Below, one piece after another: positions 1 through 8,839 of a stretch of DNA of 64,000 nt; positions within the stretch are counted from its first letter, which is position 1, and the number at the start of each line of letters is the position of its first letter. The DNA lies in contig NZ_FOEF01000002.1 in assembly GCF_900110575.1 (NCBI RefSeq), positions 620,001-684,000 on the forward strand. The letters are read 5' to 3'. A model generated the notes under the pieces. It had not been told where the DNA came from, made no database searches, and worked only from the letters and a program-made list of their open reading frames with translations. The DNA comes from Amycolatopsis saalfeldensis. Its GTDB lineage: Bacteria; Actinomycetota; Actinomycetes; Mycobacteriales; Pseudonocardiaceae. The position numbers and the translations under genes are program-made.

Positions 1-756
1 GCCTCGCCCACGCCGGCGCTGGTCGCCTGGTCGGACACGATGTGCACGGCGGCCGCGTCGGTGACCTCGCTGCGCGCGCAGAAGCTGGGCGACATCGCCG
101 GTGACGACCCGCGGTTCGCCGGGTTCGGCGGCTTCGAGCTGGGCAACTTCATCGGCGGGGCGGGCCGTCAGGTCGGGCAGCTGACCGGCACCCTCGCCCC
201 GCTCGCGCCGACCGGGGTCCAGGAGGCCGACGCGTACCGGGCGGGCCTGCTCGCGGCGTTGCAGGCGGTGGCGCCGAAGCTGCCGCAGGACCAGCAGGGC
301 ATGGCCGATCTGTCGTTCCAGCCGGTCGACCAGCTCAAAACCCAGGCCCAGCAGGTGATCGACGTGCTCGCGACCATCACGATGCCGTCCCCCGACCTGC
401 CGGCCGCCGTCGCGCACAGCAAGGTGCTGGCGAACTCCTACGACGTCGCGCCGAACTGCCGGCCGCTCGGCTCTCCCCCGCTGGCGCTGCCCGCCGCCGC
501 CAACGGCACCGACCTCGGCGCCTGCCAAGCGGGCAAATGCCAGGTGCAGGTGTCCGGCGTCGCCGACCTGACGGTCAGCGGTATCCGGTTCACCCTCTCG
601 ATCGGCCCGGCCTCCGTCCGCGTGCTGCAGGACACCGGCGAGATCGTGCTCAGCACCGGCGGCAGCGGCAAGTTCGGCACGGCCGGGCACACGGTCAGCG
701 TCCGCGTCACCGCGCTGCTCGACGGCAAAGCCGTGCTGGACATCTCGACCGAATGA
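1..756 (+). CDS. Unidentified protein, 5'-truncated by window edge
   Basis: The frame is open from base 1 and ends in TGA at 754-756, so the gene begins before the window; an internal ATG at 40 is unlikely to be the true start. The visible 251 residues have a region rich in Ala, Gly and Leu, then a C-terminal beta-rich part starting at a C-x5-C pair (ACQAGKCQVQVSG) with repeated G/T/V strands. This looks like an exported or surface-associated domain, but no catalytic motif is seen and I do not recognise the family. It converges on the GNAT gene with a 6-bp gap. Confidence 0.6.
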   Translation, partial: ASPTPALVAWSDTMCTAAASVTSLRAQKLGDIAGDDPRFAGFGGFELGNFIGGAGRQVGQLTGTLAPLAPTGVQEADAYRAGLLAALQAVAPKLPQDQQGMADLSFQPVDQLKTQAQQVIDVLATITMPSPDLPAAVAHSKVLANSYDVAPNCRPLGSPPLALPAAANGTDLGACQAGKCQVQVSGVADLTVSGIRFTLSIGPASVRVLQDTGEIVLSTGGSGKFGTAGHTVSVRVTALLDGKAVLDISTE

Positions 757-762
757 CGACGC

Positions 763-1230
763 TCAGCTCCGCGCGAGCGTGACGGACATTTCGCGGAATC
801 CGTGCTCACGGTAAAAGGCGATCGCCGGAGAGTTCGCCGAGTAGGCGGTCACCGAGAAATGGCGGGCACCGCGTTTTCCGGCCCACACTCCGAATCGCGC
901 GACGAGTGCGGATCCCACTCCGGACCGCCGGGCCTCCGGCGCGACCCGCATGCTTTCGAGAACCGCGGTGACGGCGTCCGCGCGCAGCGGCGCGCCTCCG
1001 CCGATCCGGCCGACGAGATGGCCGACCACAGTGTTTTCCCGCTGGGCCACCAGGCAGAGCGCGTTGTCGTCGGAGAGCAGCGCCGAGTAGTACTGCCGTC
1101 CGCCACGCCTCGGCCAGCCGAGGTCCATCCGGCCGTCGTGCCGTCCGCCGTCCTCGGCGAACAATTCGTGCACGGAATCCACCAAGCCGGACAGGTGCGC
1201 CGGACCGGCCACCACGATCGCCGTTTTCAT
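763..1230 (-). CDS. GNAT family N-acetyltransferase
   Basis: A 155-residue protein that fits a single GNAT domain. Acetyl-CoA-binding motif A is visible at about residues 94-110 (MRVAPEARRSGVGSALV, with the R-x-x-G-x-G pyrophosphate loop), and the C-terminal FYREHGF motif around 138-144 is typical of the fold. It would transfer an acyl group from acyl-CoA to an amine; the substrate cannot be read from sequence. It lies downstream of and in the same direction as the TetR gene (44-bp gap), so they may be cotranscribed. Confidence 0.85.
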   Translation of the reverse strand: MKTAIVVAGPAHLSGLVDSVHELFAEDGGRHDGRMDLGWPRRGGRQYYSALLSDDNALCLVAQRENTVVGHLVGRIGGGAPLRADAVTAVLESMRVAPEARRSGVGSALVARFGVWAGKRGARHFSVTAYSANSPAIAFYREHGFREMSVTLARS

Positions 1231-1274
1231 GCCAGCGACGTTAACGCGCCGGATTAATCCTGTAAATATCGAAT

Positions 1275-1853
1275 TCAGAACCCCGGCCAGCCCTGCCGAA
1301 GGTGGTCGAACGCGGTCTCCAGGGCGTGGCGCGGATCGGGTTCCGAGCCGGCCAGGTCAGGGATCTCCAGGACGTAACGGGCGAGCACCCGCACCGAAAG
1401 ATCGTCCGCCGGCCGGTCCGCCGCCTCCGCGATCACGGCCGCGAGCACAGCGTTGTTCTCCGTCCAGAGTTTCCTCGCGTAGGCGCGCAGGGCGGGGGTC
1501 CGCATGACGAGGTCCGTGCGGCGGCGGAACCCCGGGCTCCGGCGCGGGTCGAACGGGCCGCGAGTGGCCAGGAACGCCTGCAGGGCATCGAGGATCGACA
1601 CGTCCGGGCCGCGCTCGCGCACCGCGGCGGTCAGGGCGGCCGCGCGCTCCGCGCCGTCACCGAGGATCAGGGCTTCCTTGCCGCCCGGGAAGTGCGCGAA
1701 CAGGGTGGTGACCGCCGCGTCCGCGGCTTCGGCGACCTGCGCCACGGTCACCTTGTCGAAGCCCCGCTCCAGGAACAGCCGCAACGCCGCCTCGGACAGG
1801 GCCTGGCGGGTGGCGGCCTTCTTGCGCTCGCGGCGCCCGGTCGTCTCCGGCAT
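1275..1853 (-). CDS. TetR family transcriptional regulator
   Basis: A 192-residue protein with an N-terminal TetR helix-turn-helix at about residues 9-55 (RQALSEAALRLFLERGFDKV followed by TVAQVAEAADAAVTTLFAHFP). The C-terminal ligand-binding part is divergent. I chose the ATG at 1853; another in-frame ATG lies at 1865. It is divergent from an SDR gene and a perfect 20-bp palindrome sits between the two starts, so it most likely represses that SDR and itself. Inference from arrangement, not shown directly. Confidence 0.85.
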   Translation of the reverse strand: MPETTGRRERKKAATRQALSEAALRLFLERGFDKVTVAQVAEAADAAVTTLFAHFPGGKEALILGDGAERAAALTAAVRERGPDVSILDALQAFLATRGPFDPRRSPGFRRRTDLVMRTPALRAYARKLWTENNAVLAAVIAEAADRPADDLSVRVLARYVLEIPDLAGSEPDPRHALETAFDHLRQGWPGF

Positions 1854-1873
1854 GCCACCCACCATACCCGAAG

Positions 1874-1893
1874 TGACTACGAACTCGTAGTCA
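1874..1893. promoter_or_regulatory. Putative TetR operator between tetR and SDR
   Basis: Perfect inverted repeat with 9-bp arms TGACTACGA / TCGTAGTCA and a 2-bp centre (AC). It lies in the 76-bp space between the divergent TetR (start 1853) and SDR (start 1930). This is the usual place and symmetry for the cognate TetR operator. Confidence 0.8.
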
Positions 1894-1929
1894 TTGCGGT
1901 TTTTCCGTCGCCGTGGTTTTCTCGAAGTC

Positions 1930-2802
1930 ATGGAAACCAAGACCGTCCTGGTCACCGGGGGCAACGCCGGGATCGGGTACTTCGTCGCCGAGCAGCTGGC
2001 CGCGCGCGGCGCCACCGTGGTGATCGGCAGCCGCAGCGCGGCCAAGGCCGAAGCCGCGCTCGGCTCGATCCGGGCGCAGGTGCCGGGCGCGCGGGTGCGG
2101 CACGTGCCACTGGACCTCGCCGACCTCCCGTCGCTCAAGGCCTCCGCCGACGCGCTGGAGCTGAGCCGCCTCGACGCCGTGGTGCACAACGCCGGCGTGT
2201 ACCTCGACGGGCCGCAGCGCCGGGAAACCGCGGCCGGGCACGAGCTGACGTTCGGCACCAACCACCTCGGCCACTTCGCGCTGACGCACTGGCTCGCGCC
2301 GCTGCTGGCCGGCGGCGGCCGGATCGTGACCACCGGCAGCTTCACCGCGAAGCGCGCCGAACTCGACTTCGACGACCTCCAGAACCAGAACGATTACGAG
2401 CCCAAGCGCGCGTACGCCCGGTCGAAGCTCGCGCAGATGCTGTTCGGCTTCGAGCTGGACCGCCGGCTTCGCGCCGCCGGTAGCAGCGCGATCAGCGTCG
2501 TGACGCACCCGGGCGGCGCGCTGGACTCGCTGACGCCGTCCCGCCCGCCGGTGCACGTCCGCAAGCCCGGCCTGTCCCCCGCGGGACTTCTCTTGCAGGG
2601 CAAGGACGCCGGAGCGTGGCCGGCCGTCCACGCGGTGCTCGAACCGGGCGTCGAGGGCGGGCAGCTCTGGGGCCCGCGCATGCTGGGCATGCGAGGGCGG
2701 CCACACCTCGAAACGGCGCGCGGCCGGCTGGCCGACCCCGAGGCCGCGGCCCGCGTGTGGGCGGCGAGCGTCGAGCTGACCGGCGTGGACCCGTTCGCCT
2801 GA
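1930..2802 (+). CDS. SDR family oxidoreductase (retinol-dehydrogenase-like)
   Basis: A 290-residue short-chain dehydrogenase. The cofactor motif TGGNAGIG is at residues 9-16, the NAG motif at about 89-91 (VVHNAGVY), and the active-site Tyr/Lys lies in AYARSKLAQMLF, the arrangement seen in RDH/WW-oxidoreductase-like SDRs. Start at ATG 1930, because the cofactor strand begins 5 residues later; the reading frame extends upstream into the operator. Likely NADP-dependent and controlled by the divergent TetR. Substrate unknown. Confidence 0.85.
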   Translation: METKTVLVTGGNAGIGYFVAEQLAARGATVVIGSRSAAKAEAALGSIRAQVPGARVRHVPLDLADLPSLKASADALELSRLDAVVHNAGVYLDGPQRRETAAGHELTFGTNHLGHFALTHWLAPLLAGGGRIVTTGSFTAKRAELDFDDLQNQNDYEPKRAYARSKLAQMLFGFELDRRLRAAGSSAISVVTHPGGALDSLTPSRPPVHVRKPGLSPAGLLLQGKDAGAWPAVHAVLEPGVEGGQLWGPRMLGMRGRPHLETARGRLADPEAAARVWAASVELTGVDPFA

Positions 2803-2888
2803 TTCCACAATGGACACAGATAAACCAGGTGCCGCAGGACGGGCCCGCCGGTAGCGTGGCCGGGTTGCCCCCCGACTGGAGGATCACC

Positions 2889-3848
2889 GTGGCCGACTCG
2901 TTCCCGATGCCCGAACCCCACGACCACGGACTGCTCGACGTCGGCGACGGGAACCGGGTCTACTGGGAGGCCAACGGCAATCCGGACGGCAAGCCCGCGC
3001 TGGTCGTGCACGGCGGCCCCGGCGGGGGCGGGAAACGCGCCAGCCGCACGTCCTTCGACCCGGAGAAGTTCCGGATCATCCGGTTCGACCAGCGCGGCTG
3101 CGGCCGGAGCCTGCCCCACGCCGGTGACCCGTCGGTCAGCCTGGAGCACAACACCACCGAGCACCTGATCGCCGACATGGAACGGCTGCGCGAGCACCTC
3201 GGCATCGGGAAATGGCTGCTGTTCGGCGGTTCCTGGGCCCCGACGCTGATGCTCGTGTATGCCGAGCGGTACCCGGAGCGGGTCTCGGAGATGGTCATGA
3301 TCGCCACGTTCACCGCGGGGCCCGAGGAGGTCGACTGGCTCTACCGCGACGTCGGCCGGCTGCTGCCCCGCGAGTGGGAGGCCTTCCGCGACGCGGTGCC
3401 CGAGGCCGACCGCGAAGGCGACCTCATCGCCGCGTACGGACGGCTGCTGGAGAGCCCCGACGAAGAGGTCCGATTGCAGGCGGCGCGCGCGTGGTGCACG
3501 TGGGAGGACGCGGTGATCGCGCATGAATCGAAGGGGAGCCCGGGCCAGTACAGCGCGAAGGAGGGCGCGGACCTCGTCGCGTTCGTCCGCATCTGCGCGC
3601 ATTACTTCGGCCACGCCGGCTGGGTCGAACCGGGCGCGATCCTGCGTGACGTGCACCGGCTGCACGGCATCCCCGCCGTCTTCGTGCACGGCCGGCTGGA
3701 CCTCAGCGTGCCGATGAAGCCCGCGTGGGACCTGGTCCAGGCGTGGCCCGACGCCGAGCTGGTGGTCATCGACGACTCCGGCCACACCGGCAGCCCCGAC
3801 ATGGGCGAGGCGATCCGGGCGGCCGTGGCGCGCTTCGCCGACCGCTGA
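2889..3848 (+). CDS. Proline iminopeptidase-like alpha/beta hydrolase
   Basis: A 319-residue S33-family protein. Visible are the oxyanion motif HGGPGG (residues 41-46), DQRGCGRS (68-75), the nucleophile Ser115 in GGSWAPTL, and the likely acid and base Asp271 (HGRLD) and His299 (DDSGH). Family members release N-terminal proline from peptides. The GTG start at 2889 has GGAGG at 2878-2882 about 6 bases upstream; the frame is open further upstream but without homology. The canonical GxSWG has Ala in place of the second Gly, a minor deviation. Confidence 0.88.
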   Translation: MADSFPMPEPHDHGLLDVGDGNRVYWEANGNPDGKPALVVHGGPGGGGKRASRTSFDPEKFRIIRFDQRGCGRSLPHAGDPSVSLEHNTTEHLIADMERLREHLGIGKWLLFGGSWAPTLMLVYAERYPERVSEMVMIATFTAGPEEVDWLYRDVGRLLPREWEAFRDAVPEADREGDLIAAYGRLLESPDEEVRLQAARAWCTWEDAVIAHESKGSPGQYSAKEGADLVAFVRICAHYFGHAGWVEPGAILRDVHRLHGIPAVFVHGRLDLSVPMKPAWDLVQAWPDAELVVIDDSGHTGSPDMGEAIRAAVARFADR

Positions 3849-3852
3849 CCAC

Positions 3853-5022
3853 TCAAGCGAAGGCGTCGAAGAGGACGTCCAGCCGGTGCGGGCTGTTCAG
3901 CGAAAGGCCTGCCTGCCGCGGGATCCCGGCGCCGCCGGCGAGGCGGAAGTTGGTCGTGCGCGCCAAGAGCTCCTCGAACGCGATCGCCAGCTGGATGCGG
4001 GCGAAGTGCAGGCCGAGGCAGCGGTGGATGCCGAAGCCGAACGCCAGGTGGGGCACGTTCGGGCGGTCGAACACCAGCTCGTCGGGGCGCTCGAACCACA
4101 CTGGGTCCCGGTTGGCCGCGGCGAAGAGCACCGCGATCCGTTCGCCCTCCTTCACCGGCACGCCGCCGATTTCGGTGTCGCGCACTGCGGTGCGCGCCAT
4201 GAACGCGACCGTCGTCTCGTAGCGCAGGAACTCCTCCAGCTCACGCTGCCAGCCGCCCGGACGGCGCAGGATCGGCTCGACGTCCGGGCGCGTGGCCAGG
4301 TGGCAGGCGATGTTCGCGATCACGCCGCGGGTGGTGTCGAGGCCGCCGAGGAACAGCGTGGTCACCATGCCCAGCCGCTCCTCCAGAGTGAGCGGGCGGC
4401 CGCCGACGGTCGCCGTCGCCAGCGCGCGCAGCACGGTGTCCTCGCCGCCGCCTTCGGCTTCGGCCAGCGCCTCCACCGCCAGGCCGGCCAACGCCTGGAA
4501 CGACTCGGGACTGCTGGTCAGCGCCGCCTGCTTCGCCGCCGCGACCCCGCGGGCGACGAGGTCCTGGTTCTCCGTCGCGAACACGACCCGCGCCAGCGAG
4601 CCGGCACTGAACGGGATCGCGAAGTCCTGCACCACGTCGCACGCACCCTTGTCCACAAAGGACGCGATGGCGGCGCGGGCGATCTCGCGCAGCTGCCCCT
4701 CGTACCGCAGCAGGAAACTCCGCGCGAAGTACGGGTTCAGGATCTTCCGGTACTCCCGGTGCAGCGGCGGGTCGGAGTCGATCGGGATCACCCGCACCGG
4801 GACGCCGCGGATGCCCGGCTGCCTGGAGCTGAACCGCTCGGGGTCCGCGCAGACAGTGCGCACGTCCTCGTAACGGGTGAGCAGGTGATAGCCGCCGTCG
4901 GCGTCCGTGTGCGGGATCGGGGACCGGGTCCGTGCGGCGGCGGCCGCCGCCAGCAGGTTCTCGCGCTGGTCTTCGGCGTAGAGGTCGACGTTCGCCAGGA
5001 TCTCCTCGACCGACTTGGCCAT
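3853..5022 (-). CDS. Cytochrome P450
   Basis: A 389-residue soluble bacterial P450. The I-helix oxygen-activation motif is GGLDTT (226-231), the K-helix ExxR is Glu264-Arg267, and the heme signature FGFGIHRCLG carries the thiolate ligand Cys335. ATG start at 5022 with GGAGGA upstream. No ferredoxin or ferredoxin reductase is adjacent, so electrons must come from elsewhere. It converges on the hydrolase gene with a 4-bp gap. The substrate is unknown; the gene stands beside an SDR but not in an obvious biosynthetic cluster. Confidence 0.93.
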   Translation of the reverse strand: MAKSVEEILANVDLYAEDQRENLLAAAAAARTRSPIPHTDADGGYHLLTRYEDVRTVCADPERFSSRQPGIRGVPVRVIPIDSDPPLHREYRKILNPYFARSFLLRYEGQLREIARAAIASFVDKGACDVVQDFAIPFSAGSLARVVFATENQDLVARGVAAAKQAALTSSPESFQALAGLAVEALAEAEGGGEDTVLRALATATVGGRPLTLEERLGMVTTLFLGGLDTTRGVIANIACHLATRPDVEPILRRPGGWQRELEEFLRYETTVAFMARTAVRDTEIGGVPVKEGERIAVLFAAANRDPVWFERPDELVFDRPNVPHLAFGFGIHRCLGLHFARIQLAIAFEELLARTTNFRLAGGAGIPRQAGLSLNSPHRLDVLFDAFA

Positions 5023-5131
5023 GCGTCCTCCCGGGTCGCAGGGGACCCTCCACCGTAGGACCGGCCCGCCGCGCCCGGCATCGGCCACGCGGGCGGAAAC
5101 CGCGCGCGATCGAGTACACCGCGTCAGCCGG

Positions 5132-5962
5132 TCAGCTCGCGAAGTCGACCGAACGGCCGAGCTCCGCCCACCGGGCGTCTTCCGCCCTCAGCTTTTCCGT
5201 GCCGGCCTTGATCATTTCGACCGCGTCGCGGCCCAGCACCAGGTGCAGCGGCGGCTCGTCCAGCTCGGTGATCTCGAGGAACACCCGCGCCACCTTGGCC
5301 GGGTCGATCGGCTCCGCGCCGCGGGCGCCGGCCAGGTGCTCGAGCAGCGGGCCGATCGTGGGCTCGTACTCCGGCTTGTACGGCCGGACCGTCATGGACG
5401 GGCCGGACCAGTCCGTGCGCATCAGGCCCAGCTCGGCCATGGTGACCTTGACCCCGAGCCGCGAGACCTCGTCGTTCAGCACGCCGGAGAAGCCCTCCGT
5501 CGCGAACTTCGCGCTCTGGTAAGCGGAAACGCCCGGCGCGGTGCCGCGGCCGCCGATCGAGGTGACCTGGATGAAGTGGCCCGAATGCTGCGCGAGGAAC
5601 ACCGGCAGCGCCGCCTTGGTGACGTGCACGGTGCCGAAGAAGACCGCTTCGATCTGCGCGCGGAAGTCGTCCAGCTCGACCTCTTCGACGGACGCCGTGT
5701 TCGCGTAGCTCGCGTTGTTCACCACCACGTCCAGCCTCCCGAACCGCTCGACGGCCGCCGCGACCGCCGCCTGCGCCTGCGCGGGATCGGTGACGTCGAG
5801 CGGGAAGCGCAGCAGCGTCTCCGCGTAACGCCCGTCGAGGTCCTTGAGCGAATCGATGCTCCGCGCCGTGGCGACGACCTGGTGGCCGGCCGCGAGCGCC
5901 TCTTCCACCACCGCCCGGCCGAGTCCGCGTGAGCCGCCCGTGACCAGCCAAACCTTGCCCAT
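5132..5962 (-). CDS. SDR family oxidoreductase
   Basis: A 276-residue classical SDR with cofactor motif TGGSRGLG (residues 8-15), NNAS at about 91-94, and the catalytic YQSAK. The C-terminal extension is shared with the SDR at 33088-33921 (AKV/ARVFLEI and EPPLHLVLG versus EPPLRLLLG), so the two are paralogs. ATG at 5962 with AAGGGA about 8 bases upstream. Divergent TetR coding sequence appears to overlap its 5' end. Confidence 0.88.
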   Translation of the reverse strand: MGKVWLVTGGSRGLGRAVVEEALAAGHQVVATARSIDSLKDLDGRYAETLLRFPLDVTDPAQAQAAVAAAVERFGRLDVVVNNASYANTASVEEVELDDFRAQIEAVFFGTVHVTKAALPVFLAQHSGHFIQVTSIGGRGTAPGVSAYQSAKFATEGFSGVLNDEVSRLGVKVTMAELGLMRTDWSGPSMTVRPYKPEYEPTIGPLLEHLAGARGAEPIDPAKVARVFLEITELDEPPLHLVLGRDAVEMIKAGTEKLRAEDARWAELGRSVDFAS

Positions 5963-6058
5963 GTCCGTGTTCCCTTCGAAGACCGCGGGCCCGAGCACAA
6001 GGAGCAGCGCCGCGAAGCGATCCTCGCCGCGGCGCGGGAGCTGGCGACCCGCAAGGGC

Positions 6059-6625
6059 GTGCGCTCGGTGAACCTCGGCGACATCGCGGGCGAGGTGGGC
6101 GTGCACAAATCCGCGCTGCTGCGGTATTTCGAGACCCGCGAGGAGATCTACCTGCACCTCACCGCGGCCGGCTGGCACGAGTGGGCGCGCGCCCTGCACG
6201 AGCGGCTGGACGGCCGGACGGACGCGACTCCAGCCACCGTGGCCGCCGCGATCGCGGGCTCGCTCACGGACCGCCCGCTGTTCTGCGACCTGCTCGCGCA
6301 CGCCCCGATCACGTTGGAGCGGCACGTGTCGATGGAGTCGGTGCGCAGCTTCAAGCTGTCCGCGCTCGACGCCCTCGACGACCTGGTCGCGCTGTTCACC
6401 CGGCTCCTGCCCGGGCTCGGCACGTCCGGCGGGCGCAACGCCGTCGCCGCGGTGACGGCACTCGCCGCCGCGCTCTGGCAGACGTCGCACCCGCCGGACA
6501 CGCTCGCCCGGCTCTACGCCGAGGACCCGCGGCTCGCGCACGCCGTGGTCGATTTCGCGCCCCGGCTGGAGCACCTGGCCCGGGCGGTCCTCACCGGCCT
6601 GCTGGCCTCAGCCGAGGACGCGTAA
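6059..6625 (+). CDS. TetR family regulator, start unclear
   Basis: From GTG 6059 the protein is 188 residues, but the same frame reads TetR helix 1 upstream (EHKEQRREAILAAARELATR, beginning near 5990), so the true protein should be longer. Between the in-frame TGA near 5930 and 6059 there is no ATG, GTG or TTG in this frame. The recognition part (VNLGDIAGEVGVHKSALLRYF) is intact. Either a start codon was lost, a single-base indel is present, or an unusual start is used. It is divergent from the SDR at 5132-5962, the likely target. Its 3' end overlaps the next gene tail to tail by 18 bp. Confidence 0.7.
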   Translation: MRSVNLGDIAGEVGVHKSALLRYFETREEIYLHLTAAGWHEWARALHERLDGRTDATPATVAAAIAGSLTDRPLFCDLLAHAPITLERHVSMESVRSFKLSALDALDDLVALFTRLLPGLGTSGGRNAVAAVTALAAALWQTSHPPDTLARLYAEDPRLAHAVVDFAPRLEHLARAVLTGLLASAEDA

Positions 6626-7150
6626 CCACAGGTTCGTCGCCCCCGGCGCCTCGCTCTGGTGCAGCCGCTCGAGCCGGACCGGCTTCCCGTCCGGCCGGTC
6701 GAACAGCCGGATGCCGCCGCCGAGCAGCACCGGCGCGATGCAGACGAAGATCTCGTCGAGCAGCCCCGCTTCGAGGCATTCCCGCCCGACCGTCGCGCCG
6801 AGCACGTTCACGTACTTCTCCCCCGACGCCGCCTTCGCCGCGGCCACCCCACCGGCCAGATCGGCCACGAAGGTCACCCCGGGCACCGGCTCGGCCGGCG
6901 CGTGGTGGGTCAGCACGAACTGCGGGCCCTCCCAGCCGCCGCCGAACGGCTTGCCCTCCTTCTCCGTGCCGCGGTGCGGGTCGTCCCCGCCGAACGTGCG
7001 CGCCCCGACGAGCAGGGCCCCGATGTCCCCGATCAGCTCGCCGACCACCGGGTTCGGCCCGAGGTACGGCACCGCCCAGCTCATGTCCCCGCCCGGCCCG
7101 GCGATGAACCCGTCGAGCGACATCGTGGCCGAGTACAGCAGCTTTCCCAT
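6608..7150 (-). CDS. Dihydrofolate reductase family protein (RibD C-terminal type)
   Basis: A 180-residue protein starting MGKLLYSATMSLDGFIAGPGGDM, the hallmark N-terminus of stand-alone RibD_C/DHFR-like proteins. Other family features are VVGELIGDIGALLVGARTF, the GVAAAKAASGEKYVNVLGA strand-turn (NADPH region) and LDEIFVCIAPVLLGGGIRLF. These proteins are presumed NADPH-dependent reductases, with substrates mostly unknown. The start has a good AGGAGG about 7 bases upstream. A second, divergent member of the family occurs at 56252-56851. Confidence 0.85.
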   Translation of the reverse strand: MGKLLYSATMSLDGFIAGPGGDMSWAVPYLGPNPVVGELIGDIGALLVGARTFGGDDPHRGTEKEGKPFGGGWEGPQFVLTHHAPAEPVPGVTFVADLAGGVAAAKAASGEKYVNVLGATVGRECLEAGLLDEIFVCIAPVLLGGGIRLFDRPDGKPVRLERLHQSEAPGATNLWLRVLG

Positions 7151-7215
7151 GTCCTGCCTCCTGGTTTCCGTGCCTGCCCCCGTACTGACCGGGGCCGGCC
7201 CGAAAACTCATCGCT

Positions 7216-8835
7216 TCAGCGGGGCAGGGCGCGCCAGGCCTCCCGGCGCGCCCGCTGCCGCGCGGGGTCCGCGACCGGCGCGGCCGCCACCAGGCGCCGT
7301 GTGTAGTCCTCGCGCGGCGAGCCCAGCACCGACGCCACCGGGCCCTCCTCCACGACCTTGCCCCGGTGCAGCACCACGACGCGGTCGGCGACCTGCTCGA
7401 CCACCGCCAGGTCGTGGCTGATGAACAGGCAGGCGAAGGACAGCTCCCGCTGCAGCTCGGCCAGCAGGGCCAGCACCGACGCCTGCACCGAGACATCGAG
7501 GGCGCTGGTCGGCTCGTCCGCGATCAGCAGCCGGGGCCGCAGGGCCAGCGCGCGGGCGATGCCGACCCGCTGGCACTGGCCGCCGGACAGCTCGTGCGGA
7601 TACCGTCCGGTCCACTGTGGATCGAGCCGGACGGCGGTCAGCAGCTCGGTCACCCTGGCCCGGTGGTCACCGTCGAACCCGTGCACCACCAGCGGTTCCG
7701 CGATGCTCGCGCCGATCGTCGCCCGCGGGTTGAGAGCGGAGGCCGGGTTCTGGAACACGATGCCGATCCGGCGCCGCACCTCGCGCCACTGCCGTGCCGA
7801 CGCCGTCGCCAGGTCGGTCCCGGCGACGCTGACCGAGCCGGCCGACGGCGTCACCAGCCCGGTCAGCACCGACGAGATCGTGCTCTTGCCCGAACCGGAC
7901 TCGCCGACCAGGCCGAGCACCTCGTCGGCCGCCACGCTCAAGGTGACGCCGTCCACCGCGCGTACCGGCGCCGCGCCGCCGCCCCGGCGATAGGTGACCT
8001 CCAGGTCCCGTACCGAAACCAGCGCCTCGGCCGACGAGGCCGCCTCCTCGCCGGCCCCGGTGCCCAGCGACAGCACGGCGTCCAGCAGCTCCCGTGTGTA
8101 GGCCGCCTTCGGCGCGGCGAACAGCTCCGTGACGGAGTTCTGCTCGACCACCTGGCCCTCGCGCAGCACCACGACCCGGTCGGCGAGGTCGGCGACCACG
8201 CCCATGTCGTGCGTGACCAGCAGGATCGCCGTGCCCAGCCGGTCCCGCAGCGAGCGCAGCAGCGCCAGGATCCCGGCCTGCACCGTCACGTCCAGCGCGG
8301 TGGTCGGCTCGTCCGCGACGAGCAGCGCGGGCTCGTGCACCAGCGCCATCGCGATCACCACGCGCTGCAGCTGGCCGCCGGACAGCTCGTGCGGGTACGA
8401 GCGAAGCACCCGCCCCGCCTCCAGCTCGACCAGTTCCAGCAGCTCCGACGCCCGCTTCTTCGCTTCCGCACGCGACACCTTGCGGTGCGCGCGGACGGCG
8501 TCGACGAGCTGCGTGCCGATGCGGAACACCGGGTTCAGCGCGCTCATCGGCTCCTGGAACACCATGCCGATGTCGCCGCCGCGGACCTCGCGCATCGCGG
8601 CGGCGTCCAGGCCGTACAGCTCGCGGCCCGACAGCAGCGCGGAGCCGGTCACCGTCGCGGTCGGCGGCAGCAGGCCAAGCAGCGAAAGGGCGGTCACCGA
8701 CTTGCCGGAGCCGGACTCCCCTACCAGGGCGAGCACCTCGGCGGGCGCCACCTCGAAGCCGATCCCGCGAACGGCGGCGCCGGCGTCCCCGAACCGGATC
8801 GAGACGTCGCGGAGGGCGAGCAGCTGTTCGGTCAC
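7216..8835 (-). CDS. Fused dipeptide/oligopeptide ABC transporter ATPase (DppD-DppF type)
   Basis: A 539-residue protein with two complete nucleotide-binding domains. Each has a Walker A GESGSGKS (39-46 and 311-318), a signature LSGGQ (151-155 and 416-420), a Walker B LLVADEP/LLIADEP, and the oligopeptide-family C-terminal extension after each domain. In most bacteria these are separate DppD/OppD and DppF/OppF proteins; fusions are frequent in actinomycetes. Last gene of the operon permease C - permease B - binding protein - ATPase, 4 bp after the binding-protein gene. It powers uptake across the membrane from the cytosolic face. Confidence 0.93.
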   Translation of the reverse strand: MTEQLLALRDVSIRFGDAGAAVRGIGFEVAPAEVLALVGESGSGKSVTALSLLGLLPPTATVTGSALLSGRELYGLDAAAMREVRGGDIGMVFQEPMSALNPVFRIGTQLVDAVRAHRKVSRAEAKKRASELLELVELEAGRVLRSYPHELSGGQLQRVVIAMALVHEPALLVADEPTTALDVTVQAGILALLRSLRDRLGTAILLVTHDMGVVADLADRVVVLREGQVVEQNSVTELFAAPKAAYTRELLDAVLSLGTGAGEEAASSAEALVSVRDLEVTYRRGGGAAPVRAVDGVTLSVAADEVLGLVGESGSGKSTISSVLTGLVTPSAGSVSVAGTDLATASARQWREVRRRIGIVFQNPASALNPRATIGASIAEPLVVHGFDGDHRARVTELLTAVRLDPQWTGRYPHELSGGQCQRVGIARALALRPRLLIADEPTSALDVSVQASVLALLAELQRELSFACLFISHDLAVVEQVADRVVVLHRGKVVEEGPVASVLGSPREDYTRRLVAAAPVADPARQRARREAWRALPR

Positions 8836-8839
8836 GGCC

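Noticed and set aside
3853-5962. A P450-SDR biosynthetic cluster
   Set aside because: The two genes are in the same direction but 109 bp apart, have no core synthase nearby and the SDR is paired with its own TetR.
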